In this document: positions 20,646 to 28,470 of the stretch, in pieces
How positions within the stretch are numbered: position 1 is the stretch's first letter
Layout of the letters: each line of letters starts with the position of its first letter
The notes under the pieces: generated by a model
Database searches by the model: none
What the model was told of the DNA's origin: nothing
What the model saw: the letters and a program-made list of their open reading frames with translations, nothing else
Translations under genes and position numbers: made by a program
NCBI RefSeq assembly: GCF_900111765.1
Contig: NZ_FOIB01000001.1
Span: 682,001 to 746,000, forward strand
DNA: 64,000 bases
DNA from: Myxococcus fulvus
GTDB taxonomy: Bacteria; Myxococcota; Myxococcia; Myxococcales; Myxococcaceae
Direction of reading: 5' to 3'

Positions 20646-20954
20646 GCGTTGAGCTGTAACCCAGGGCGCGGCACGCGGCAAGGGAGGGTCCCCCGCCCTC
20701 ACGGAGCTCCAGCCCGCACGGGTATGTCTGATGTGGACTGTACTGCCATTCCCCCGTGCGCCGGGCGCGAAAGACTGACATACGGAAGGGACCCGACATG
20801 GACCGCATCCCTGGATGGAGGACCCGCGCGCCAGCGAATGGCTCACCTTGAACAGTCCTTGAACAACTTTTGAACATCGCCTGATGAACAAGGTCGCGGA
20901 AGAGCTCTCGTCGAAAGGTGCATCCCGAGGGCTCTCATCGCATCTGGAGTGATG
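20646..20954. other. Divergent promoter region (309 bases) with repeat elements
   Basis: No gene is seen. The stretch separates a kinase on the minus strand from a regulator on the plus strand. It contains inverted arms GCACGGG (20716-20722) with CCCGTGC (20753-20759), GTATGTC (20722-20728) with GACATAC (20777-20783), and the direct repeats at 20848-20890. This density of repeats suggests binding sites for one or more regulators. Confidence 0.55.
20848..20890 (+). repeat. TTGAACA direct repeats with 11-base spacing
   Basis: TTGAACA occurs at 20848-20854, 20859-20865 and 20870-20876, exactly 11 bases apart, with a fourth variant ATGAACA at 20884-20890. Repeats one helical turn apart are typical of direct-repeat operators for response regulators. 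They lie 65-107 bases upstream of the regulator start. Confidence 0.75.
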
Positions 20955-21656
20955 ATGACGACAGACATTTCCAATGAGAGAATCCGGGTGGCGCTCCTGG
21001 AGGACCAACAGGTCTTCAGGGAGAGTCTTGTATTGGTCCTCGAGAGCGCGGGCATGGACGTGGTGGCGCGCTGTTCCCAGACGCCGCCCTTCCTGGCGCG
21101 GGTGCGTGAGCAGATGCCGCACGTGGCGGTGCTGGACCTGAAGCTGGAGCCGCCGGGCCAGGATGGGACGACGACGGGGATGACGGCGCTGCAGTGCCTG
21201 CATGACTTCTACCCGTCGGTGAGGTCCCTGGTGTTGTCGAGCCACGACGAGCCGGAGGTGGTGGAGCAGTGCCTGCAGGCCGGCGCCGCGGGCTACCTCT
21301 GGAAGCACAACGTGGGCTGCGCGGAGGTGGTGGAGGCGGTGACGCGCGTGGCGCGCGGGGAGCGGCTGATGCCGCCCGGGCTGTCGTGGGTGCCGTCGCT
21401 GCCCGGCTTCATGATGCAGCACGAGGTGCCGACGGGCGGCGCGGAGCTGGGGCTGCTCACGCCGCGCGAGCGCGAGGTGCTGGGGTACGTGGCCGCGGGC
21501 GCGGACAACCTCAAGATTGCCGCGTGCCTGAGCATCACCGAGCGCACGGTGAAGGCGCACATCACCAGCATCTACAAGAAGATCGGCTCGGAGAACCGCA
21601 CGCAGCTGGCGGTGCTCGCGCTGCAGCTGGGCGTTCAGCGCCCGGCAGGCATCTGA
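20955..21656 (+). CDS. NarL/LuxR-type response regulator
   Basis: A 233-residue regulator. ATG 20955 is preferred because GGAG ends five bases upstream; an in-frame ATG three bases earlier and a GTG six bases earlier are possible. The receiver has acidic residues in LLEDQQVF, the acceptor Asp in AVLDLKLEP, Ser in VLSSHDE and Lys in GYLWKHNVG. The C-terminal helix-turn-helix reads LTPREREVLGYVAAG, then LSITERTVKAHITSIYKKIG, the standard LuxR signature. It should bind DNA as a dimer after phosphorylation and is likely controlled by or controls the adjacent repeats. An insertion of a few Gly/Thr residues follows the acceptor Asp. Confidence 0.92.
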   Translation: MTTDISNERIRVALLEDQQVFRESLVLVLESAGMDVVARCSQTPPFLARVREQMPHVAVLDLKLEPPGQDGTTTGMTALQCLHDFYPSVRSLVLSSHDEPEVVEQCLQAGAAGYLWKHNVGCAEVVEAVTRVARGERLMPPGLSWVPSLPGFMMQHEVPTGGAELGLLTPREREVLGYVAAGADNLKIAACLSITERTVKAHITSIYKKIGSENRTQLAVLALQLGVQRPAGI

Positions 21657-21780
21657 GACCGCGGTACGCCAGCACTTGCAGGCAATGGGCTCTTACGCGG
21701 GCGCATGAGAGGGTGGGTGGACCCGTGGCGCTCCACTCCCGAAACCCCCGCGCGCGGGTCTTCGCGTCACCATCCCCGGC

Positions 21781-21817
21781 GGGCCAGGGCAGCTGAACGC
21801 AGCGGCTGCCCTGGCCC
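21781..21817. terminator. Strong bidirectional hairpin between convergent genes
   Basis: GGGCCAGGGCAGC (21781-21793) pairs perfectly with GCTGCCCTGGCCC (21805-21817) around an 11-base loop. It sits between the stops of the NarL-type regulator (21656) and the methyltransferase (21842) and is followed by GTTCACTT on the plus strand. Confidence 0.8.
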
Positions 21818-21841
21818 GTTCACTTATCGTGTCCGAGTGCG

Positions 21842-22885
21842 TCAGGGCTTCTGGGCCGTCACCAGCTCGAAGGGGCCGCCGGACAGCACGTGCACGCGGT
21901 GGAAGCCCGCCTGCGTGAGCATCCGCTCGTACAGCTCCACCTCGCGCAGCCGGCTGACGCACGAGTCCACGCCGATGAGGAAGTAGGTCCAGAAGAACTG
22001 CGCGGCCAGGCGCTCCGGGGTGCGGAACTCCTCGCAGATGATGACGCGCCCTCCCGAGGGGAGCGCCGTCCACGCCGCCTGCAAGAGCGCCTGCGCCGTC
22101 TGCGGCGCCCAGTCGTGCAGCACGCGCACGAAGCTCATCACGTCGTAGCCCGTGGGCAGCGGCTCCTTCAGGAAGTCTCCGGCCACGAAGCCCAGACGCG
22201 AGGGGGCCAGGCCGAAGCGCTCGCGCGTGCGCTCCACCAGCGGGCGCGTCGCCGGCAGGTTGAAGACATCCACCTTCAACCCCGGGTGCTCTTCCGACAG
22301 GTGCGCCGCGAGGCTGCCGTCGCCGCCGCCCACGTCGAGCACGCGCTGGCCGTCCTTCCACAGCTCGGGCGCGTGCAGGCGCAGCGCCTCGAGAATCGGC
22401 GGCAGCCCCGCCGCCATGCTCGTCTCGAAGCCCTCCAACTGCTCGGGGGTGCGCAGGGGCCAGTCGAAGTCCGCGGGGGCGATGGAGTGTTGCCCGCGCA
22501 GCACCTCCGGCAGCCGCCCGTGCAGCGTGCGCCAGGCGAACTTCTCGCGGTCCGTCTCCCGGCCCTTGGGCCCCAGCACGGCGAGGGTCGCGTCGCGCAG
22601 GCCCTCCACCGCGTGGTAGCGCGCGGACGCGAGCGCGTCCGTGTCCTGCTCGCGCGTCACCAGGCCCAGGCTCTCCAGACAGTCGAGCAGCTTGTAGAGC
22701 CGTCCCGGCACCAGGCCATGTCTCGCGGCCAACTGGGCCAGGGTGATGGGCTCGGGGCCCTCCAGCGAGTCGAGCAGCCCCAGCTCCAGCGACGCCGTCA
22801 GCACGTCCACCGCCTTGGCGCCGTTGTAGAGCAGGTGCAACAGTGCGCGAGGCGAGCGCTCCACACCGCCCGCCTTCGACGTCAC
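21842..22885 (-). CDS. SAM-dependent O-methyltransferase (family 2 type)
   Basis: A 347-residue enzyme read from GTG at 22885, which overlaps the stop of the dioxygenase-like gene as GTGA. The N-terminal part is a winged-helix dimerisation domain (LLHLLYNGAKAVDVL, ARHGLVPGRLYKLLDCLESLGL). The C-terminal Rossmann domain has LDVGGGDGSLAAHL (about 183-196) and the family's catalytic His in FVRVLHDW (about 254). Such enzymes methylate hydroxyls of aromatic or polyketide metabolites, or are related to acetylserotonin and hydroxyneurosporene methyltransferases. Coupling to a tryptophan-dioxygenase-like enzyme suggests an indole- or kynurenine-derived product, which is an inference. Confidence 0.88.
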   Translation of the reverse strand: MTSKAGGVERSPRALLHLLYNGAKAVDVLTASLELGLLDSLEGPEPITLAQLAARHGLVPGRLYKLLDCLESLGLVTREQDTDALASARYHAVEGLRDATLAVLGPKGRETDREKFAWRTLHGRLPEVLRGQHSIAPADFDWPLRTPEQLEGFETSMAAGLPPILEALRLHAPELWKDGQRVLDVGGGDGSLAAHLSEEHPGLKVDVFNLPATRPLVERTRERFGLAPSRLGFVAGDFLKEPLPTGYDVMSFVRVLHDWAPQTAQALLQAAWTALPSGGRVIICEEFRTPERLAAQFFWTYFLIGVDSCVSRLREVELYERMLTQAGFHRVHVLSGGPFELVTAQKP

Positions 22886-23784
22886 GACTCGCCCCGGGTG
22901 GGCGTGAAGCCCGCGTGCGCCACCGGACACACGCCGCCCGTCCTGGTGGCGGGCGCGGCATAGGCCGCCGCGCTCATCGCGCCCTCCATGCAGCCGTCGC
23001 GGCGCGCGCCTGGAGCGTGGCCTCCCTCGCGGCGCCACCCGGCCGTCAGCTCCACGCGCACGTCCCAGAGCTGACGGAACAAAGGCAGCGTCATCCGCCC
23101 CGCGAGCACCTGCGTGGGCAGCCCATCCAGCGCCTTCACCGAGCGGTCCACGCCGATGGTGCGCCGCACCAGCTGGAAGTGCTTGTACAGCCAGCCCTGG
23201 AAGGCCTCGTCCACGTCCACCAGCTGCTCGCACAGCCGCTTCAGGTCGTCCGGCCCGCCGCCCGAGTACACGTCCAGGAGCGTGCGCGAGCGCCGCGCGA
23301 GCAGCCGCTCCAGCGCGGCCTCCAGTCCCTCGGAGGCCTTGCGCAGCATGTTGTAGCCCGGGGACTCCTGGCCGCTGCCGTTGCCCAGGCTGCGGCGGAT
23401 GACCTGATAGGTGTCCGGCGTCATCGTCTCCATCACCGCCATCTCCGCCTCCAGGCTCCGGAGGATTCGCACCAGCCGCTCCAGCCGGGCGGACGCGGCC
23501 CACAGGGCGTCCCTGTCGAACTCCGCCACCACCTCCACCGCCTCGCGCGAGCCCAGCTTCAGCCACAGCTCCTGCGCCTGGTGCACCACCTGGAACATCA
23601 GCTCGTCGTGCGAGACGCGCTCCTCCTCCGACGCCTGCAACGACAACAGCTGCTGCGTCTTCAGATAGACCTCGTAGTCCAGCTCCCCCTTCCCCACCCA
23701 CTTCTTCAACAGGGGGTTGAACAGCGGCGCATCCAGTTCTCGCCGTAACTTTTCCGCAGGACTGTAATCATTGAACGTGTGCAT
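22882..23784 (-). CDS. Atypical tryptophan 2,3-dioxygenase-like haem enzyme
   Basis: A 300-residue protein starting at ATG 23784 with GGAGG just upstream; longer starts exist. Helical TDO landmarks are present: VSHDELMFQVVHQAQELWLKL, where His59 matches the distal His of TDO, and YKHFQLVRRTIG, where His202 matches the haem ligand. Two conserved substrate-binding segments differ. The SGFQS..YR region reads GNGSGQESPGYNML (about 135-146), and the Gly-rich GTGGSSG loop after the haem His is replaced by unrelated residues (about 213-228). It therefore probably acts on a modified tryptophan or another indole. The C-terminus carries an extra Gly/Ala-rich tail. Coupled to the methyltransferase gene. 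Confidence 0.82.
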   Translation of the reverse strand: MHTFNDYSPAEKLRRELDAPLFNPLLKKWVGKGELDYEVYLKTQQLLSLQASEEERVSHDELMFQVVHQAQELWLKLGSREAVEVVAEFDRDALWAASARLERLVRILRSLEAEMAVMETMTPDTYQVIRRSLGNGSGQESPGYNMLRKASEGLEAALERLLARRSRTLLDVYSGGGPDDLKRLCEQLVDVDEAFQGWLYKHFQLVRRTIGVDRSVKALDGLPTQVLAGRMTLPLFRQLWDVRVELTAGWRREGGHAPGARRDGCMEGAMSAAAYAAPATRTGGVCPVAHAGFTPTRGES

Positions 23785-23787
23785 GGA

Positions 23788-23801
23788 CCCCTCCGGAGGG
23801 G
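23788..23801 (-). promoter_or_regulatory. 14-bp perfect palindrome over the ribosome binding site
   Basis: CCCCTCCGGAGGGG is its own reverse complement and ends three bases before the ATG at 23784. It includes the Shine-Dalgarno GGAGG. As DNA it could be an operator at the start site; as RNA the stem is too tight to fold alone but could pair between transcripts. Confidence 0.55.
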
Positions 23802-23893
23802 AGAAACGGGCATTCATGGCGGAGAGCGAAGCAGACGTGCCCGACGGTGACGGCCAGAGGCTCGCGACGACGACGGTGCTGCTGCGGGTGGAA

Positions 23894-23928
23894 GCCGCGC
23901 CCCGACCCTTTCGGGCACGAGGCGCGGC
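23894..23928 (-). terminator. Hairpin terminator of the FIST-kinase-receiver operon
   Basis: GCCGCGCC (23894-23901) pairs with GGCGCGGC (23921-23928), with a nested CCCG...CGGG inside. It begins 11 bases past the stop of the receiver gene on the minus strand. No T run follows. Confidence 0.55.
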
Positions 23929-23938
23929 GGTGAGGGCT

Positions 23939-24331
23939 TCAGGGTGAAGGCGGGCGCGGCTTGAGGCGGAAGGTGCGCAGCCGGTTGGCCAGCTCCTCCC
24001 CCTGGACGCTCTTGGAGATGTAGCCGTCCGCGCCGGACGCCAGCGCGAGCGAGCGCAGCTTCGACTCGTCGGAGGCCGAGTAGAGGATGAACTTCGTCTT
24101 GGCGGACGCGTACTGGCGCGCCAGGTTGACGACCTTGTCGCCCTTGAGGGCGGGGAAGTTCACGTCGATGAGCACGAAGTCCGGCTCCGACTGGCTCACC
24201 AGGTTGGACACACCCAACGCCGAGGTGTGCGTGAGCACCTCGAAGCCATACGCGCTCAGCGAGCGCTGCACGAGGTCGAGCAGGTCCGGGTCATCGTCCA
24301 CCACCAGGACGCGTGCTTTTTCTTCAGCCAT
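23939..24331 (-). CDS. Single-domain response regulator (paralogue of 18808-19212)
   Basis: A 130-residue stand-alone receiver with VLVVDDDPD, acceptor Asp in LIDVNFPALKGD, YSASDE and Lys in YISKSVQGEEL. All phosphorylation residues are present. Its ATG lies eight bases inside the end of the upstream hybrid kinase gene, so the two are translationally coupled and it is the obvious partner of that kinase. It is nearly the same protein as the receiver at 18808 in its core motifs, which suggests duplication and possible cross-talk. Confidence 0.9.
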   Translation of the reverse strand: MAEEKARVLVVDDDPDLLDLVQRSLSAYGFEVLTHTSALGVSNLVSQSEPDFVLIDVNFPALKGDKVVNLARQYASAKTKFILYSASDESKLRSLALASGADGYISKSVQGEELANRLRTFRLKPRPPSP

Positions 24332-27275
24332 GGCTTCTCCCTAGATGCTTGCGGATCATCTCGAGCAACTGGTCACGATCAAGGGGCTTGGTGAGGTACG
24401 CGGTGCAACCGGCCGCGTGCGCCTTGTCCTGATATTCACGCCCCGCGTGAGCCGTCACCGCGATGACGGGCACGTTGGCCACGGAGGGTACCGCACGCAA
24501 GCGACGTGTTGCCTCCCAACCATCCAACCGCGGTAGGGACAAGTCCATCAGGATGAGGTCCGGATTGTCGCGCGTGGCGCGCTCCAGGCCGTGCTCTCCG
24601 TCCTCCGCTTCGATGACTTCGAACAGTCCGCCCAGGTAGCGCCGGACGATGTCCCGATTCTGGGCACTGTCCTCCACGTACAGGATGCGCGGCAGCCGCC
24701 CCGCGGACGCGGCGCGCTGGGACAACAAGAGGCCCTTGGCCTGGGCGATGACGTCCTCGAGCGCGTGGCCGCCCTTCTTCACGAAGCCGGCGAAGCCGTC
24801 GCGCAGCAGCGCCTCCTCCTCGGTGCTGAGCGACTTGCCGGTGAGCACCACCACGGGCACCTGGAGCTTCTCGGCGCGCAGGCGCCGGAGCACCTCGAAG
24901 CCGTCCAGGTTGGGCATCATCAAATCCAACACGACGAGCGACGGCGGGGACACGCGCGCCTTGAGCAGCGCGTCCTCGCCGCTCCGGGCCTCGGCGGTGC
25001 TGAAGCCCGCGCGGCGCAGGTTGCGGCTGACCAGCTCGCGCGTGGCGGAGTCGTCGTCCACCACCAGCACTTCGCCCACCCCCGCGGACGAGCCCAGCGA
25101 CTGGGCCAGGCTGCGCTGCACCACCTCCACCAGCCGCTCGGGCTCCACGGGCTTGACGAGGTACTCGCACGCGCCCAGCGAGAAGCCGCGCGAGCGCTGC
25201 TCCTCCACGGAGATGAGGATGACGGGGATGCCCGACAGCGCCGGCTCGCTCTTGAGCTGGCTGAGCACGCTCCACCCGTCCAGCTTGGGCAGGTGGATGT
25301 CCAGCAGGATGGCCTGGGGCTTGAGCTCCCGCGCCCGCTTGAGCGCGATGATGCCGTCCTCGGCCACCACCACCTTGAAGCCCACGGGCTCCAGCTGGCC
25401 CGTCACCAGCTGCTGGATGAGCGGATCATCATCCACCACCAGCACGGTGCTGCCCGGCTGCGCGAGCGCGCCCACGTGGCTTGCCACCTCCGCCACGGGC
25501 ACGCCGCGCTCGGAGGGCTGCGAGGCCTGCGCGCCCGTCGACGCCGCGTCCGGGGTGTTGGGCAGGCGCACCGTGAAGGTGGTGCCGCGGCCCAGCGTGG
25601 ACGTCACGGAGACGGTGCCGCCCAGGACGCGCGACAGCTCGCGGACGATGGCGAGCCCCAGGCCCGTGCCGCCCACCTTGCGCGTGGTGGAGCCGTCCAC
25701 CTGGCGGAACTTCTCGAAGATGAAGGGGAGCTGGTCGGCGGGGATGCCCACGCCGGTGTCCTCGACAATCATCACCACCTCGTCCCCGTTGGGGACCAGG
25801 CTCAACGCCACCTCGCCCGTCTCGGTGAACTTGGCGGCGTTGCTCAACAGGTTGAGCATGATCTGCCGCAGCTTCAGCGCGTCGGTGCGCAGGGTCTCGA
25901 CCGCCGCGTCCACGTGCACCGTGAGGGCCACGTCCTTGCCCTTGAGGTACTCCTTCACGGTGGCCATGCACTCCTCGGCCAGCTCGCGCACGTCCACGGG
26001 CTCGGTGACGACGTCCACCTTGCCGGACTCAATCTTGGACAGGTCCAGGATGTCGTTGATGAGCGCCAGCAGCGTCTTGGCGTTCGTCTTGACGACGTTG
26101 AGGTCGCGCCGGCCGTGGGCCGTCAGCCGCGAGCCCTCCTCGCGCATGAGCAGGTCGCAGTAGCCGATGATGCCGTTGAGCGGCGTGCGGATTTCGTGGC
26201 TGAAGTTGGCCAGGAACTCGCTCTTGAGGCGGGCGGCGGCCTCGGCCTCGCGGGCGCGCTCCTCCTCGTTGCGCTTGGCCACCGCCAGCTCCTGGGCCAG
26301 CCGGTCCAGGTCCTCGTTCTGCTGGCGGATGATCTCCATCTGCAGCGCGCGCTGCTGATAGGACGCCAGCGAGCGGGCGGACACCGCGCGCGTGCGTTTG
26401 ATCTCCTCCAGGCTCGCGGCCAGCTGCTTGTTGGCCGCCTCCAGCTCCGCCTTGGACGCGCGCAGCATCTCCTCGTTCTGCTTGCGCTCGGTGATGTCCT
26501 CGGTGACGCCCAGCACGTAGCGGGCCTCGCCGGTGGCGTCGAGCAGCGGCAGCTTGCGCGTGGCGAAGATGCGGTCCACGCCGCCGGCGCGCGCCACCTC
26601 CTCGAACGAGCGCATCTTCTTGGACGCGAGGATGTCCGAGTCGATGGCGATGAACGAGTCGGCCTGCTCCTTCGGGAAGTAGTCGTGGTCCAGCTTGCCG
26701 AGCAGCCACTCCTTGGTGACGCCGAACGCGTCCGCGAACGTCTTGTTCGCCACCACCAACCGCCGCGTCGCCGCGTCCTTCACGAAGAGGACGAAGGGCA
26801 GGGCGTCGATGATGTTGCCCAGAATCCAGTTGGCGTGATGCAGCTGCTCCTGGGTGGCGTCATGGCGCAGCCGGTCGCCGGCCAGCGGCAGCTCGCGCCG
26901 CAGCACGTGCCCCAGCCGGTTGAAGCGGTCCTCGCTGACGTAGTCGCGAGCGCCCGCGCGGGTGCTCGCCTCCAACAGCTCGTCGCTCCACTCGCGCGAC
27001 AGGACGACGAAGGGCAGCTCGCGCGAGTGCTTGCGCCACAGGCCTTGCGCCTCGGCGAAGCCCAGGCCGGGCAGCTCCGAGCCGCACACGACGAGCGACC
27101 AGGGGCGGGCGAGCGCGGCCTCCAGGGCCTGCGCGCTGGTGGCGCGCTCGACGTGGGCGACGACACCCGCGTGCCCGAGCGCCTCTTCCACGCGCTGACA
27201 CTCGCGCTCACTGGCGACGAGCAGCAGGGACGTGGCGTCCGTCACGGGGACGGAAGGGGGGAGGGAGGTGGCCAT
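24324..27275 (-). CDS. Hybrid histidine kinase with pseudo-receiver, PAS and three receivers
   Basis: A 983-residue protein. Residues about 15-125 fold like a receiver but lack the acidic pocket and acceptor Asp ([11 protein letters not shown]), so it is a pseudo-receiver. A PAS domain (about 145-275) ends in [12 protein letters not shown], then a coiled coil (280-355), HisKA with [19 protein letters not shown], HATPase with [21 protein letters not shown] and [11 protein letters not shown], and three receivers. The receivers have acceptor Asp in [22 protein letters not shown] and [11 protein letters not shown]. No membrane helix. It starts three bases after the FIST gene stop and overlaps the receiver gene downstream, so the four-gene unit should respond to whatever the FIST protein or cytochrome detects. 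Confidence 0.93.
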   Translation of the reverse strand: MATSLPPSVPVTDATSLLLVASERECQRVEEALGHAGVVAHVERATSAQALEAALARPWSLVVCGSELPGLGFAEAQGLWRKHSRELPFVVLSREWSDELLEASTRAGARDYVSEDRFNRLGHVLRRELPLAGDRLRHDATQEQLHHANWILGNIIDALPFVLFVKDAATRRLVVANKTFADAFGVTKEWLLGKLDHDYFPKEQADSFIAIDSDILASKKMRSFEEVARAGGVDRIFATRKLPLLDATGEARYVLGVTEDITERKQNEEMLRASKAELEAANKQLAASLEEIKRTRAVSARSLASYQQRALQMEIIRQQNEDLDRLAQELAVAKRNEEERAREAEAAARLKSEFLANFSHEIRTPLNGIIGYCDLLMREEGSRLTAHGRRDLNVVKTNAKTLLALINDILDLSKIESGKVDVVTEPVDVRELAEECMATVKEYLKGKDVALTVHVDAAVETLRTDALKLRQIMLNLLSNAAKFTETGEVALSLVPNGDEVVMIVEDTGVGIPADQLPFIFEKFRQVDGSTTRKVGGTGLGLAIVRELSRVLGGTVSVTSTLGRGTTFTVRLPNTPDAASTGAQASQPSERGVPVAEVASHVGALAQPGSTVLVVDDDPLIQQLVTGQLEPVGFKVVVAEDGIIALKRARELKPQAILLDIHLPKLDGWSVLSQLKSEPALSGIPVILISVEEQRSRGFSLGACEYLVKPVEPERLVEVVQRSLAQSLGSSAGVGEVLVVDDDSATRELVSRNLRRAGFSTAEARSGEDALLKARVSPPSLVVLDLMMPNLDGFEVLRRLRAEKLQVPVVVLTGKSLSTEEEALLRDGFAGFVKKGGHALEDVIAQAKGLLLSQRAASAGRLPRILYVEDSAQNRDIVRRYLGGLFEVIEAEDGEHGLERATRDNPDLILMDLSLPRLDGWEATRRLRAVPSVANVPVIAVTAHAGREYQDKAHAAGCTAYLTKPLDRDQLLEMIRKHLGRSHG

Positions 27276-27278
27276 GAC

Positions 27279-28442
27279 TCAGTTCGCCCCGAACACCAGC
27301 GCGGTCAACGTGGTGTTGATGTGGAACCCTGAATAGATTTCGAAGTGCACGTTCATCCCAGCGGCGGTGGGTGCGGCCTTCAGGGTCTCCGCGAGCTGGG
27401 CCACGCTGTTGGTGGCATGCGCGTACCACATGCGCCCGCCGCAGTGGAACAGGAGAGCGGCCTGGGGGTTCGTCACCCGGCGGGGCATCTCGTCGGTGAA
27501 GAAGCCGCGCGTCATGCCCGCCATGTCCCCCAGCTTCATCAGCTCCAGCTCCGTGCCCTCCTCCAGCAGGTTGGCGAAGAGGATGGAGCCGTCCTCCTGG
27601 GGCCGCCACGCGGCGCGGATGAAGTACTCGCGGCCCACGCGCAGCGCGGTGGGGCGCACCGCGAAGCCCTCGGGCGTGCCGAACTCCAGGTCCTTCACGT
27701 CCTTGACGCCCAGGATTTCGGCGTAGCGCTTCGCGGCCGGGTGCCCGTCGATTTCGAGCGCGCGGGTGTGGCTCTCGTCCACCTTGGTGATGGTGAGCTT
27801 CTCCCCGGTGGGCACGTACCAGTGCGAGCGCAGCGCCGCCCAGGGCGCGCTCGTGCGGAACAGCGCCACCAGCACCGCGTCGGTGGCCACCTCGCCGTCC
27901 ACGTGCACCAGCGCGGACTGCTTGGCCGGGTCGCGGTTGTCGTCGCTGGCCCCGCCACCCACCAGCACCAGCGTCTGGCTGCGCTCCAGGATGCCGAGCA
28001 GCAGCTCCTCCTTCTTGTAACGAAAGCCGTCGTCGATGACGAGGCCCACGTAGCGCCGCGGGTCCAGGTCCTGCTGGCGCACGCCCAGGTTCTCGCACGC
28101 GCGCTTGATGGCCGTCTGTCCGGCGGTGATGGCGTCCACCGACAGCTGCGTGCCCAGCCCCAGGCCCACCTCCAGGTCGCCGGAGAGGGCGGACAGCACC
28201 ACGCTGCCCTCGTGGATGCCGGTGTTGTCCAGTTCGCCCGCCGTCGTCGCGCCGACCAGGCGCGTGCCCGGGGGCAGCCGCTCGCGCACCGCGCGGTTCA
28301 ACGCGTGCTGGTCCCGGTTGCGCGAGGCGAACATCGTCACCAGCACGGGCTTGATGTTGCCCAGCTGGCTCAACAGGTCCTCCGCGGCCGCGGCCGGCTC
28401 CATCAGCGTGGTTCGAGCCGTCTGCATCTTCACTTGGGCCAT
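27279..28442 (-). CDS. FIST-domain sensor protein
   Basis: A 387-residue protein with FIST N and FIST C regions and nothing else. Start ATG 28442 follows a GGAGG six bases upstream. Recognisable features are the N-terminal alternating strands with VGATTAGELDNTGIHEGSVVLSAL, the central LVLVGGGASDDNR and the C-terminal NPQAALLFHCGGRMWYA. FIST domains are predicted ligand-binding sensory modules, proposed for amino acids, and are usually linked to kinases or chemoreceptors. Here the sensor is a separate gene three bases ahead of the hybrid kinase. The cytochrome gene ends 28 bases upstream on the same strand. Confidence 0.88.
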   Translation of the reverse strand: MAQVKMQTARTTLMEPAAAAEDLLSQLGNIKPVLVTMFASRNRDQHALNRAVRERLPPGTRLVGATTAGELDNTGIHEGSVVLSALSGDLEVGLGLGTQLSVDAITAGQTAIKRACENLGVRQQDLDPRRYVGLVIDDGFRYKKEELLLGILERSQTLVLVGGGASDDNRDPAKQSALVHVDGEVATDAVLVALFRTSAPWAALRSHWYVPTGEKLTITKVDESHTRALEIDGHPAAKRYAEILGVKDVKDLEFGTPEGFAVRPTALRVGREYFIRAAWRPQEDGSILFANLLEEGTELELMKLGDMAGMTRGFFTDEMPRRVTNPQAALLFHCGGRMWYAHATNSVAQLAETLKAAPTAAGMNVHFEIYSGFHINTTLTALVFGAN

Positions 28443-28470
28443 GGAGGACCTCCGAGGTGTCTGGCGGCGG

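Noticed and set aside
24591-27332. 913-residue plus-strand frame opposite the hybrid kinase
   Set aside because: Its His/Gln/Leu-rich translation mirrors the antisense of a GC-biased gene; the minus strand carries complete kinase and receiver domains.
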